A stretch of DNA of 9,420 nt. Source: Deltaproteobacteria bacterium CG07_land_8_20_14_0_80_60_11 (GTDB lineage: Bacteria > Desulfobacterota > Desulfobaccia > Desulfobaccales > 0-14-0-80-60-11). Positions 1 through 6,003 of the stretch are shown here, piece after piece. Location of the stretch: contig PEWM01000206.1 in the NCBI GenBank assembly GCA_002779455.1, positions 1 to 9,420 of the forward strand, written 5' to 3'. The position numbers and the translations under genes are program-made. The stretch's first letter is position 1, and each line of letters begins with the position of its first letter. The notes under the pieces were generated by a model. That model did not search any database, had not been told where the DNA came from, and saw only the letters and a program-made list of their open reading frames with translations.

Positions 1-155
1 TCCTTCAAAAAGGCGGGGACGATTTTAACGGACTAGGGAAGATTATTTGCTTTTGCGGCGCCTGTCAACCCGCATGTGTGAAACTTCTCTCTTTTACCAT
101 ATAATACTTGGCCCCTTGGCCGGAGCGTCAGGACGCCGTGAATCCCTGGGTAACA
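1..155. other. Intergenic stretch without a recognised gene
   Basis: No open frame here has a ribosome binding site, a recognisable protein or codon use like that of the neighbouring genes. The short frames crossing it on both strands run into the palindromic element at 156-231. A small GCGTC/GACGC hairpin lies at 125-136. The stretch could be the tail of an intergenic region whose gene lies outside the window. Confidence 0.4.
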
Positions 156-231
156 GTGGCGCAGGCTTCCAGCCTGTGGGCGAATCCTCTGAAAACCATT
201 GTTTTCTCCACCGGCCAGAGGCCGGCGCCAC
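156..231. repeat. Double-hairpin REP/BIME-like element A
   Basis: The element is bounded by the perfect inverted repeat GTGGCGC (156-162) and GCGCCAC (225-231). Inside are two hairpins: CAGGCT-tcc-AGCCTG (162-176) and CCGGCC-aga-GGCCGG (211-225). Read inward from each end, each hairpin is preceded by a GTGG tetranucleotide. That is the layout of REP sequences mobilised by REP-associated tyrosine transposases (RAYTs), and two convergent copies make a BIME. Elements of the same architecture occur at 7893-7944 and 7986-8042. The transposase itself is not in the window, so the mobilisation mechanism is inferred. Confidence 0.7.
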
Positions 232-243
232 TCAATGAAAAGT

Positions 244-272
244 TTCACAATTAAGTCCGTTTGTAATAAGAT
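244..272 (+). promoter_or_regulatory. Possible sigma-70 promoter of the thioesterase gene
   Basis: TTCACA (244-249, five of six matches to TTGACA) is followed after 17 bp by TAAGAT (267-272, four of six matches to TATAAT). Transcription would begin near 279, giving a leader of about 80 nt before the ATG at 361. The assignment rests only on motif match and spacing. Confidence 0.4.
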
Positions 273-360
273 ACCGGAGCGGGTTCGGTTGCTCATCTCG
301 GAAGAGCGTCGGCGCCATGGTCCCGGCCAGAACCGGGCCCCGTGATCTCGGAGGACCCAC

Positions 361-804
361 ATGCCCACTAAGCCAACGGAAACTCTGGAAAACGGCGTCC
401 ACCACACCGAAGTACGGGTGCGCTTCGGGGACACCGACCCTTACGGCATCGTCTATTTTGTCAGCTATTTCCGCTATTGCCACCGGGCCATCGAGGAATT
501 TTTAAGGGCCTGCGGCCTGCCGCCCGACGAGACCTTCAAGAACGTGCCCGAGGGGTTTGGCCTGCCCATCGTGGAGGCCTGGGGCCGGTTCCGGCGTCCC
601 AGCCGCTATGGCGATCTGCTCCGCATCGAGACCCGCATCCAGGAGGTCCGGGCCAAGTCTTTCGTATTCCGCTTCGAGTTTTATCCGGAAACGGGCCGGG
701 AACTCCTGGCCGAAGGCGCCGCCACCCTGGTGGCCATCGGGCCGGACTGGCGGGCGCGGGAACTGCCGGAGAGGATTAGGGAGGCGTTGAAAGAGAACAA
801 GTAG
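361..804 (+). CDS. Hotdog-fold acyl-CoA thioesterase (4-hydroxybenzoyl-CoA thioesterase/YbgC family)
   Basis: This 147-residue cytoplasmic protein probably hydrolyses an acyl- or aroyl-CoA thioester to the free acid and CoA. The N-terminal signature GDTDPYGIVYF (residues 23-33) matches the active-site helix of 4-hydroxybenzoyl-CoA thioesterase, and D26 aligns with that enzyme's catalytic aspartate (D17). The later segments CGLPP (51-55), a YGDLL-IET block and KSF also follow that enzyme more closely than Escherichia coli YbgC. The length is normal for a single hotdog domain, which works as a dimer or tetramer. The ATG is chosen because GGAGG at 350-354 sits 6 nt upstream. The gene stands alone, converging on the minus-strand usp genes, so the substrate cannot be read from context; aromatic CoA esters, short-chain acyl-CoA and house-cleaning roles are all possible. 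Its TAG stop lies inside a REP-like motif. Confidence 0.88.
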   Translation: MPTKPTETLENGVHHTEVRVRFGDTDPYGIVYFVSYFRYCHRAIEEFLRACGLPPDETFKNVPEGFGLPIVEAWGRFRRPSRYGDLLRIETRIQEVRAKSFVFRFEFYPETGRELLAEGAATLVAIGPDWRARELPERIREALKENK

Positions 805-822
805 GGGCGACCCGCCGGGTCG
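801..822 (+). repeat. Single REP-like hairpin overlapping the thioesterase stop codon
   Basis: GTAG at 801-804 is followed by the hairpin CGACCC-gcc-GGGTCG (808-822). GTAG followed by a GC-rich hairpin is the canonical REP layout. The TAG of the tetranucleotide is also the stop codon of the upstream gene. The hairpin could stabilise the mRNA 3' end; there is no U-tract directly after it, so it is not a typical intrinsic terminator. Confidence 0.55.
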
Positions 823-867
823 GCTTTATAAAAAAGGCATGGCGGGCTGGTTTTTTTCTTCTGGTTT

Positions 868-992
868 CCAATCTCCTGCCTGGGAACCCGTTTGGGTTCA
901 AAGCCCTGCTTGGCTCAAAAACCGGCCAGCGGTGACGTTCTGGTTGCCAATCAGGGCCTGGCGTCTATATGCGTCCCTAAGCAGGAGCTTGG
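868..992. repeat. 125-bp imperfect long palindrome, MITE-like
   Basis: The two ends, 868-887 and 973-992, are inverted copies matching at 16 of 20 positions. Further nested inverted segments share nearly the same centre (about 930-932): a GCCCTG/CAGGGC pair with flanking TTGGC/GCCAA (about 903-914 and 948-957), and AACCGG (920-925) opposite CTGGTT (940-945). A separate small hairpin, GAACCC-gttt-GGGTTC, lies at 884-899. The whole element could fold into one long interrupted stem. It contains no plausible gene. Its form suits a miniature inverted-repeat element or a degenerate hairpin repeat rather than a terminator. Confidence 0.6.
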
Positions 993-1006
993 GGGCGGGA
1001 TGAAAT

Positions 1007-1052
1007 GGCGGGCAGTGCCCGCCCTACATCTATTTGGTGCGCAGTGCGCACC
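1007..1052. repeat. Tandem perfect hairpins (REP-like) between convergent genes
   Basis: Two perfect 7-bp stems lie 12 bp apart: GGCGGGC-agt-GCCCGCC (1007-1023) and GGTGCGC-agt-GCGCACC (1036-1052). Both have the same AGT loop. The first is followed by CTAC, so on the minus strand it reads GTAG plus hairpin, the REP layout. The pair lies just beyond the stop of the minus-strand usp gene and between two convergent genes, so it may help end transcription from either side, although no T-run is present. Confidence 0.6.
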
Positions 1053-1078
1053 CTTGATTTCCCTACCGAAAACCGTCT

Positions 1079-1945
1079 TTACTTCTTCCTCACCACCAGC
1101 ACGGGGCATTTGGCGTTCCCGATGACCCGTTCCGCCACGGAGCCCATGAGGAGCCGTTTCAGGCCGGTGCGGCCGTGGCTGCCAAGGATGATGAGGCTGG
1201 CCTGCTTGAATTCAGCCGCCTTGACGATGCCCTCCTCCGGCCGGCCTACGGGAATCATGGTGTCCAGGGCGATGCCCTGCTGGCTGGCTGCCGCCTCCAG
1301 GCCCCGGACCACTTCCGTGGCGGCCGGAATATCCCGGTCGGCGGCGGCCACCGAAACCCCGATCAGGGCGCTGCCCATGGTTTTGGCCAGGGTGAGAGCT
1401 TCGGTCCAGGCGGCCTCGCTGAAGGGCGAACCGTCGCTGGCGATCAAAAGGCGTTGAAAATTCAAGGGGACTCCCTGGGGCGCCACCAGGACGTTTACCG
1501 GGCTGTGGCCGATGACCCGGGCGGTGACGCTGCCCATGAGCAACCGGGTCAGGCCGGTATAGCCGTGGCGGCCCATGATTATCAGGTCGGGCTTTAGTTC
1601 ATCGGCTTCTTCCAGGATGCCGTCATAGGCCGAGGACCCGGTACGGACCCGAGGCTCCAGGGTTACCCCCTCCCTGGCGGCCTCGGCTTTCCAGGTCTCC
1701 AACCGCTCCCTTGCCGCGGTCTCCTGGACCTGCATCAATTCCAGGTTGACCATCGGCGGCGCCAGGGTATCCGGCGACTGCAGCTCATATCCCGCCAGGA
1801 AAAAGAGCACTTCCAGGAGAAAGACCGTGCTTCCGGTGGTCTTGGCCAGATTAAGGGCGGCGGTGATGGCCCCTTCACTGTCAGGGGAGCCGTCGGTGCA
1901 CACCAGGATTTTGGGGAAAGGGGTTGAAGGGCTGGCAGCAGACAT
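1079..1945 (-). CDS. Tandem-domain universal stress protein (UspA family)
   Basis: This 288-residue cytoplasmic protein is made of two Usp domains (about residues 11-155 and 162-286). Usp proteins bind ATP or AMP and act in stress survival; their targets are usually unknown. Both domains keep the complete ATP-binding loop G-x2-G-x9-G-S (residues 125-139 and 255-269) and the first-strand CTDGS or ASDGS motif, so both halves should bind nucleotide. The ATG at 1945 is supported by GGGAG at 1953-1957 on the minus strand. The gene lies 182 bp downstream of another tandem usp gene on the same strand and is probably the last gene of that transcription unit. A 52-bp segment coding for part of domain 1 is identical to the upstream usp gene, which suggests gene conversion. 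The family assignment is firm; the specific role is unknown. Confidence 0.93.
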   Translation of the reverse strand: MSAASPSTPFPKILVCTDGSPDSEGAITAALNLAKTTGSTVFLLEVLFFLAGYELQSPDTLAPPMVNLELMQVQETAARERLETWKAEAAREGVTLEPRVRTGSSAYDGILEEADELKPDLIIMGRHGYTGLTRLLMGSVTARVIGHSPVNVLVAPQGVPLNFQRLLIASDGSPFSEAAWTEALTLAKTMGSALIGVSVAAADRDIPAATEVVRGLEAAASQQGIALDTMIPVGRPEEGIVKAAEFKQASLIILGSHGRTGLKRLLMGSVAERVIGNAKCPVLVVRKK

Positions 1946-2016
1946 AGATTTTCTCCCAAATTGGCCTCACGGTGGTGAGTCCGGGTTAGAAACGGGAGCG
2001 GAAAAGCAGATGCATT

Positions 2017-2054
2017 CCCTCTCACATAGTCCTCTCCCCCGCAAGGGAGAGGGG
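2017..2054. repeat. Hairpin repeat between the two tandem usp genes
   Basis: CCTCTCCC (2031-2038) and GGGAGAGG (2045-2052) form a perfect 8-bp stem with a 6-nt loop. A further CCCTCTC lies at 2017-2023 as a direct partial copy. Purine/pyrimidine-rich hairpins of this kind are common dispersed repeats in proteobacteria. Its place between two co-directional genes suggests an attenuator or mRNA-processing hairpin, but no T-run follows it on the minus strand. Confidence 0.5.
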
Positions 2055-2127
2055 ATAAACACGCATTGCCCTGGAGGCTTTGATTCATAATTCGCACCAA
2101 GGGTCCCGGCCTTTCCTCTTACAACTT

Positions 2128-2982
2128 TCAGGCAGGCTGCTTGACCACCAGAATGGGACAGGGGGAGCCGCCGATAACCCGTTCGGTAACGCTCCCCATG
2201 AGGAGTTTCTTCAATCCGGTGCGCCCATGACTGCCGACGATGATCAGGTCCACCTCATTTTTGATGGCCTGCTGGATGATGCCGGTATCCGGTGCGACTC
2301 CCTGGGGGTTAACCCCCTTGAAGTGCACCCCGGCCCGGCTGGCGGTGGTGAGCATCCGGCGGATAATGGCCTTGGCATCAATGATATCGCCTTCCTCCGG
2401 GGCCACCGCCACGCCGATCAGCCGGCTTTTCGCCTGCTTGGCCATGGACAGGGCAAGTTTCCAGGCCGATTCGCTGTAAGTTGAGCCATCCGAGGCGACA
2501 AGCAGGCGCTGGAAAGCCAACGCCGCCCCCCGGGGCGCCACCAGGACGTTTACCGGGCTGTGGCCGATGACCCGGGCGGTGACATTGCCCATCAAGATGC
2601 GGGCCAGGGCGGATTTGCCGCACCGGCCCATGATGATCAGGTCGGGGCGGATCTTCTCGGCGGCCGCCACGATGGCGGCATGCGGCAACTGGCCCTCGGG
2701 CATCACGGGCTTAAGGGACACCCCCAGTTGGTCGGCGGCGGCCTTGATGACCGCCATATTCTCCTGTATTCCTCTTTCCAGGGTAGCCCGCAAATCCGGC
2801 GCCACCGCCTGGAATTCCGGGACGACTTGCAGCACCTGGACGGCGAAGACCTGGCTGTCGCAGGCCCGGGCCAGTTCCAGGGTAAGGGCTACCGCGTTCT
2901 GCCCCTCGTCGGAGGCGTCGGTGCAGACCATCAATTTGCCCCATCTGGCGGGGCAGACCAGCGCCGGGAAAATGTCCATCAT
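2128..2982 (-). CDS. Tandem-domain universal stress protein (UspA family), domain 1 loop altered
   Basis: With the ATG at 2982 this is a 284-residue protein with two Usp domains. Domain 2 has a normal ATP loop, G-x2-G-x9-G-S (residues 250-264). In domain 1 the loop reads GRCG, nine residues, then GN (119-133): the final Ser/Thr is Asn and a cysteine sits in the first turn, so nucleotide binding there may be altered. The start is uncertain. The frame stays open to a TTG at 3021, 9 bp after the upstream stop, and a second ATG follows at 2979; none has a strong ribosome binding site. I prefer ATG 2982 because TTG is rare and it leaves less leader ahead of the first beta-strand. The gene follows the PEP-synthase-like gene on the same strand and is probably co-transcribed with it. 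Confidence 0.9.
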   Translation of the reverse strand: MMDIFPALVCPARWGKLMVCTDASDEGQNAVALTLELARACDSQVFAVQVLQVVPEFQAVAPDLRATLERGIQENMAVIKAAADQLGVSLKPVMPEGQLPHAAIVAAAEKIRPDLIIMGRCGKSALARILMGNVTARVIGHSPVNVLVAPRGAALAFQRLLVASDGSTYSESAWKLALSMAKQAKSRLIGVAVAPEEGDIIDAKAIIRRMLTTASRAGVHFKGVNPQGVAPDTGIIQQAIKNEVDLIIVGSHGRTGLKKLLMGSVTERVIGGSPCPILVVKQPA

Positions 2983-3030
2983 GTGTGCCACTCGTCGAAT
3001 GGGCAGGGTCGGTAAATTCAACTCTGCCAG

Positions 3031-5613
3031 TTAATTGCCGGTCTCCTCGGCTTTGCCCTCTTCCCCCGGCCGGTCATAATGTCCGGCCAGGAAGCGTTCC
3101 GCCAGGACCTGGCTGATGTTGTCATCCTTCATGAGCATATCCAGCTGCCGCACGTAAGCCATCAGGCGGCCCACGAGATCCAGCCGGTCTTCCATCTCCG
3201 GGGACGGGCGCCGGCGGAAGCGGGCCCGGATCACATCGCCGGAAATCTCCGTGGTAAAATCCAAACGCTCCAGCACCGTGGCAATAAGCCGGATGCGGCG
3301 GATGCGCCGGGTATCGTCGGCGGCCCCCCCCTTGAAGGTAAAGTTGATATAGTTATTCCCGGGCACGTCGCCGATATAGCTGTCCACGCTTTGGAAATGA
3401 TAACCCAGGCGGCAGGCGTAATTGACGTAGTTGGCCGCCACGATGGCATAGGTCTTGTCCCAGAACTTCTCCGGGGGATTAATGGCCGATTGCCCCAGCA
3501 CTTGCAAAAAGCCGCCCACATTCACCGGCACCGGACCGGCCCAGGTGATGTTGGGATAGCTGATGCCCCGCCACAAGGCCCGCATGGGCCGGGAGATGAT
3601 ATCTTCGGGAGGCACCGGGGTCTCGTGGCTGGCCAGGCCATCCCCCAGGTCCACCAGGTGGAGGTTGAGTGGCAGCGCGGTTTTGAGCTTCAGAAGTTTC
3701 AGGGCCGGCACCCGGCCCTGGGCGACGTCGTCCATGAGGCCGAACATTACCTGGATGGCTTTCTCCTGGGTAAAACGGGTGATATCGTGGTAGGTGCGGC
3801 AATTCTCCGGCCGGAACTCTTGGCTGCGCCGGTCCATCAGGTTCAAGGGGATGATCAGATCGGCCACGGCCCGGACCCGCGCCAGGATAGGCGAATCAGG
3901 GGAATGCCGGGGGTGGGAAGTCTGATAGCCCAGCAGTTCCTCCACCCGGCCCTGATAAACCTTGCCGTGGTAAGCGTCCACCGTCACCACCTCCCCTTCG
4001 GGCAGTTCTGCCGCGCCCCTTGCGTCCACCAGGGCCGGGACGCCATATTCCCTGGCCACCAGGGTCAGGTGGCCGGTGGCCGAACCCATCTCGGCCAGCA
4101 GGGCGGCTATCCGGGGCAACACCGGGGCCAGCTCCGGGGTGGTCCGGGGAACCACCAGCACCACCCCGGGAGGCACCTCGGCCAGGCTGCGCCCAGGGGC
4201 CAGAGGCCAGACCGGACCGGCGGCCACCCCCGGCGAGCCAACGTGGCCACTCAGAAGCACCCGGACCCCGGCGGCGGCCTCCGCCATGCCCTGGGGGGGG
4301 CGCCGCGCATTATCGGCAGGCAGAAGGTGGCGGGATTGCACCACCTGGAGGTCCCCCTGGGCATCCTTGACCCACTCTACACAATGGGGGCAGCCACAAT
4401 GGGCCTCTAAAATCCGGGCATAAGACGAAAGGCGCTCCAGGTCGCCCGCCTCTAACACCGGGGCCTCTATCAGTTCCGGCGCTACCGGACGCCTCGAAAG
4501 CCGGCCCTCCCGGACCTGGAGCAGGTGTTCTTTGCGGCCATACCGGGCCTGGAGCAGGCGGCCGTTCGCCTTGGCGGCCAGGTATTCATCGCCGGCCATC
4601 CTGCCGGCCACCAGGTCGGCCGCCAGCCCCCAGGTAGCGCTGATCAAGAGGTTTTCAGGCTCAGCGCCGGCCGGGTCCGTGGTTAACATGACCCCGGCGC
4701 TCCGGGCGTCCACCAGACGCTGGATCAAGACCCCCATGGCAGCCTCTTCCAGCAGCAGGCCCTGGAGTTTGAAGTAAATAATGGCCCCCTCCCCGAACTG
4801 GCTGGCCACCACCCGGCGCCAGCGGTCGGGGACCTCTGCCGGCGCCACCCCCAGGAAGGTCTCGTACTGGCCGGCAAACGATGCGACGATATCTTCCCGG
4901 CCCCCGCTGCTCCGCACCGTGAGGGTATGGTCCTCTGAAGGGGCCAGGCGCCGGGCTTCCTGGATGAGGGCGCCGGCGAGTTCGGGAGGAATTGGCTGGG
5001 CCAGGACCAGGTCCTGTAACTCCCGGGAAACTTGCCCCATCAGGGTTTCACTCTCCAGGTCCACGTTATGCAGCCCGGACTTGAGCCGGGACAGGAGCGT
5101 GCCGCCCCCGCCTGGCAGTTCCTGCTCCATGAAGAGCTTATAGGCCGAGAGGGTGGCCACCACGCCGTCGGGCACCGGCAGGCCCATCTGGTTTTTGACC
5201 CGGGCCAGATTGCCCGCTTTGCCTCCCAGGGCCGCCAGCAGCTCGGGCCCCGCCTCTTCCAGGCGCACGATCAGGGGGCTGGGGGGGAAGGGCGCCGCCT
5301 CTTCCAGGCGCTGATGGATGGCCGCTTTGATCCGGACCCGGGCCGCCTCCAAATCCGGGTACTTGGCCCCGGAAATCTTTTTGAGCGCCGCCACCAGAGA
5401 GGCAAAATGCTGGTCCAACAGCCAAATCCGGGATTTAAGATAGGCAAGGTCCAGATCCTTTTGGCTCACCAGCATCTCTTCCAGGCTGCCGATGAGGCCC
5501 ATGACCTCGTTATTGCCGGCCAATATCTGCTGGAAACCGCACCAGATCTCTCTCAACTTAGGGGCAGAGGCGCCGGCCCTCTTTTTGCGGCGGAAAAAAT
5601 CAAACAGACCCAT
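3031..5613 (-). CDS. PEP-synthase/pyruvate phosphate dikinase-like protein with an atypical C-terminal domain
   Basis: This 860-residue protein is probably cytoplasmic. Its parts are: an N-terminal helical region (1-110) opening with MGLFDFFRRKKR, a hydrophobic-basic tip; a PPDK_N-type ATP-grasp domain (about 124-430) with GGKAGNL (130-136), RSS (234-236), ED (240-241), SAGV...TDPAG (305-315), VEW (412-414) and QSR (426-428); and a PEP-utiliser swivelling domain (about 450-555) with the phosphohistidine H515 before LVAREYGVPALV. In PEP synthase the next part would be a PEP/pyruvate TIM barrel. I cannot find its motifs in residues 570-860, which instead show a segment around CRTYHDITRF (605-614), a GNNYINF-FKGG block (752-763) and a basic RRIRRIR patch (769-775). 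ATP-driven His phosphorylation is likely; the acceptor is unknown. AGGGA 5' of the ATG at 5613 supports the start. It heads a unit with two usp genes. Confidence 0.85.
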   Translation of the reverse strand: MGLFDFFRRKKRAGASAPKLREIWCGFQQILAGNNEVMGLIGSLEEMLVSQKDLDLAYLKSRIWLLDQHFASLVAALKKISGAKYPDLEAARVRIKAAIHQRLEEAAPFPPSPLIVRLEEAGPELLAALGGKAGNLARVKNQMGLPVPDGVVATLSAYKLFMEQELPGGGGTLLSRLKSGLHNVDLESETLMGQVSRELQDLVLAQPIPPELAGALIQEARRLAPSEDHTLTVRSSGGREDIVASFAGQYETFLGVAPAEVPDRWRRVVASQFGEGAIIYFKLQGLLLEEAAMGVLIQRLVDARSAGVMLTTDPAGAEPENLLISATWGLAADLVAGRMAGDEYLAAKANGRLLQARYGRKEHLLQVREGRLSRRPVAPELIEAPVLEAGDLERLSSYARILEAHCGCPHCVEWVKDAQGDLQVVQSRHLLPADNARRPPQGMAEAAAGVRVLLSGHVGSPGVAAGPVWPLAPGRSLAEVPPGVVLVVPRTTPELAPVLPRIAALLAEMGSATGHLTLVAREYGVPALVDARGAAELPEGEVVTVDAYHGKVYQGRVEELLGYQTSHPRHSPDSPILARVRAVADLIIPLNLMDRRSQEFRPENCRTYHDITRFTQEKAIQVMFGLMDDVAQGRVPALKLLKLKTALPLNLHLVDLGDGLASHETPVPPEDIISRPMRALWRGISYPNITWAGPVPVNVGGFLQVLGQSAINPPEKFWDKTYAIVAANYVNYACRLGYHFQSVDSYIGDVPGNNYINFTFKGGAADDTRRIRRIRLIATVLERLDFTTEISGDVIRARFRRRPSPEMEDRLDLVGRLMAYVRQLDMLMKDDNISQVLAERFLAGHYDRPGEEGKAEETGN

Positions 5614-5703
5614 ATGCGTCCCTGGTGGAATTTACCCCGATTGCCTTAAGCAGGATAATACTTTTTAGCTCAAAAGTAAGCTTTTAAAGGGATATGTTAC
5701 TCC

Positions 5704-5709
5704 ATTATA
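5704..5709 (-). promoter_or_regulatory. Possible -10 box of the minus-strand operon
   Basis: On the minus strand 5709-5704 reads TATAAT, an exact sigma-70 -10 box. The hexamer 17 bp upstream (TTATCC) is a poor -35, so the promoter may be weak or activator-dependent. It would start transcription near 5697, giving a leader of about 84 nt before the PEP-synthase-like gene. Confidence 0.4.
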
Positions 5710-5770
5710 GCCGGAAATTCACCGCCGGATAAGCCTCAAGTTTATTTTGGCTAATCCACCGCCTCACAGG

Positions 5771-5787
5771 TTTTACACACTGTAAAA
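5771..5787. promoter_or_regulatory. Perfect 7-3-7 palindrome, candidate enhancer site for a sigma-54 activator
   Basis: TTTTACA (5771-5777) and TGTAAAA (5781-5787) flank CAC as a perfect inverted repeat. Its centre is about 118 bp upstream of the -24 box of the sigma-54 promoter at 5896-5910, within the usual range for upstream activator sites bound by bacterial enhancer-binding proteins. It is also about 80 bp upstream of the minus-strand -10 box, so it could act on both divergent units. The regulator is not encoded in the window. Confidence 0.55.
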
Positions 5788-5895
5788 AATCCTGACAGAA
5801 AAGGCTCACCACCCTTCGGGGGAAAATGCCCCTTACCCCATGTTTTTCGTTTATTCTTATACAGTTAATCGACGCCCATTTTTCCCCCCATCGCT

Positions 5896-5910
5896 TGGCA
5901 CGGGCATTGC
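5896..5910 (+). promoter_or_regulatory. Sigma-54 (RpoN) promoter of the permease operon
   Basis: TGGCACG at 5896-5902, four bases, then TTGC at 5907-5910 is a full match to the RpoN consensus core. The invariant GG (5897-5898) and GC (5909-5910) are separated by exactly 10 bp. Transcription would start near 5921-5922, about 82 nt before the GTG start of the first gene. Sigma-54 promoters need an ATP-dependent activator, so the three downstream genes are probably switched on by a specific signal. Confidence 0.8.
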
Positions 5911-5945
5911 CTAGATAATGGGCAGGCAAAAAAAACTGAACTCAG

Positions 5946-5965
5946 GTAGCCTGGCCGGAGGCTAG
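5946..5965 (+). repeat. REP-like hairpin in the leader of the sigma-54 operon
   Basis: GTAG (5946-5949) begins a short hairpin, TAGCCT-ggccgg-AGGCTA (5947-5964). It resembles the single REP unit at 801-822 but has a 6-bp stem and a self-complementary loop. It would lie in the 5' untranslated leader, about 25 nt downstream of the predicted transcription start, where it could stabilise the mRNA. It may also be a degenerate REP copy without a role. Confidence 0.4.
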
Positions 5966-6003
5966 CGCCATAAATTCAACGGATTGAAGGGAGGTGAACA
6001 ACG

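Noticed and set aside
836..857. Terminator with T-run after the thioesterase gene
   Set aside because: A run of seven T follows a GC-rich stretch, but I could not draw a stable stem directly before it.
156..1052. CRISPR array
   Set aside because: The hairpins here are not regularly spaced direct repeats; stems differ from one to the next and there are no uniform spacers or cas genes.
892..1125. Short plus-strand frame in the palindrome cluster
   Set aside because: It runs through repeats and into the antisense of the usp gene; there is no ribosome binding site.
2983..3021. TTG start adding 13 residues to the middle usp gene
   Set aside because: TTG is rare, the upstream sequence has no good Shine-Dalgarno, and the added residues lie before the Usp fold. 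It cannot be excluded, because it would place the start only 9 bp after the upstream stop.
3079..4410. Long open frame of 443 codons on the plus strand
   Set aside because: It is antisense to the PEP-synthase-like gene, is rich in His, Gly and Pro with no recognisable domain, and reflects the third-position GC bias of the real gene.
5705..5929. 74-codon minus-strand frame in the divergent intergenic region
   Set aside because: It covers the sigma-54 promoter and the 7-3-7 palindrome, has no convincing ribosome binding site and resembles no protein I know.
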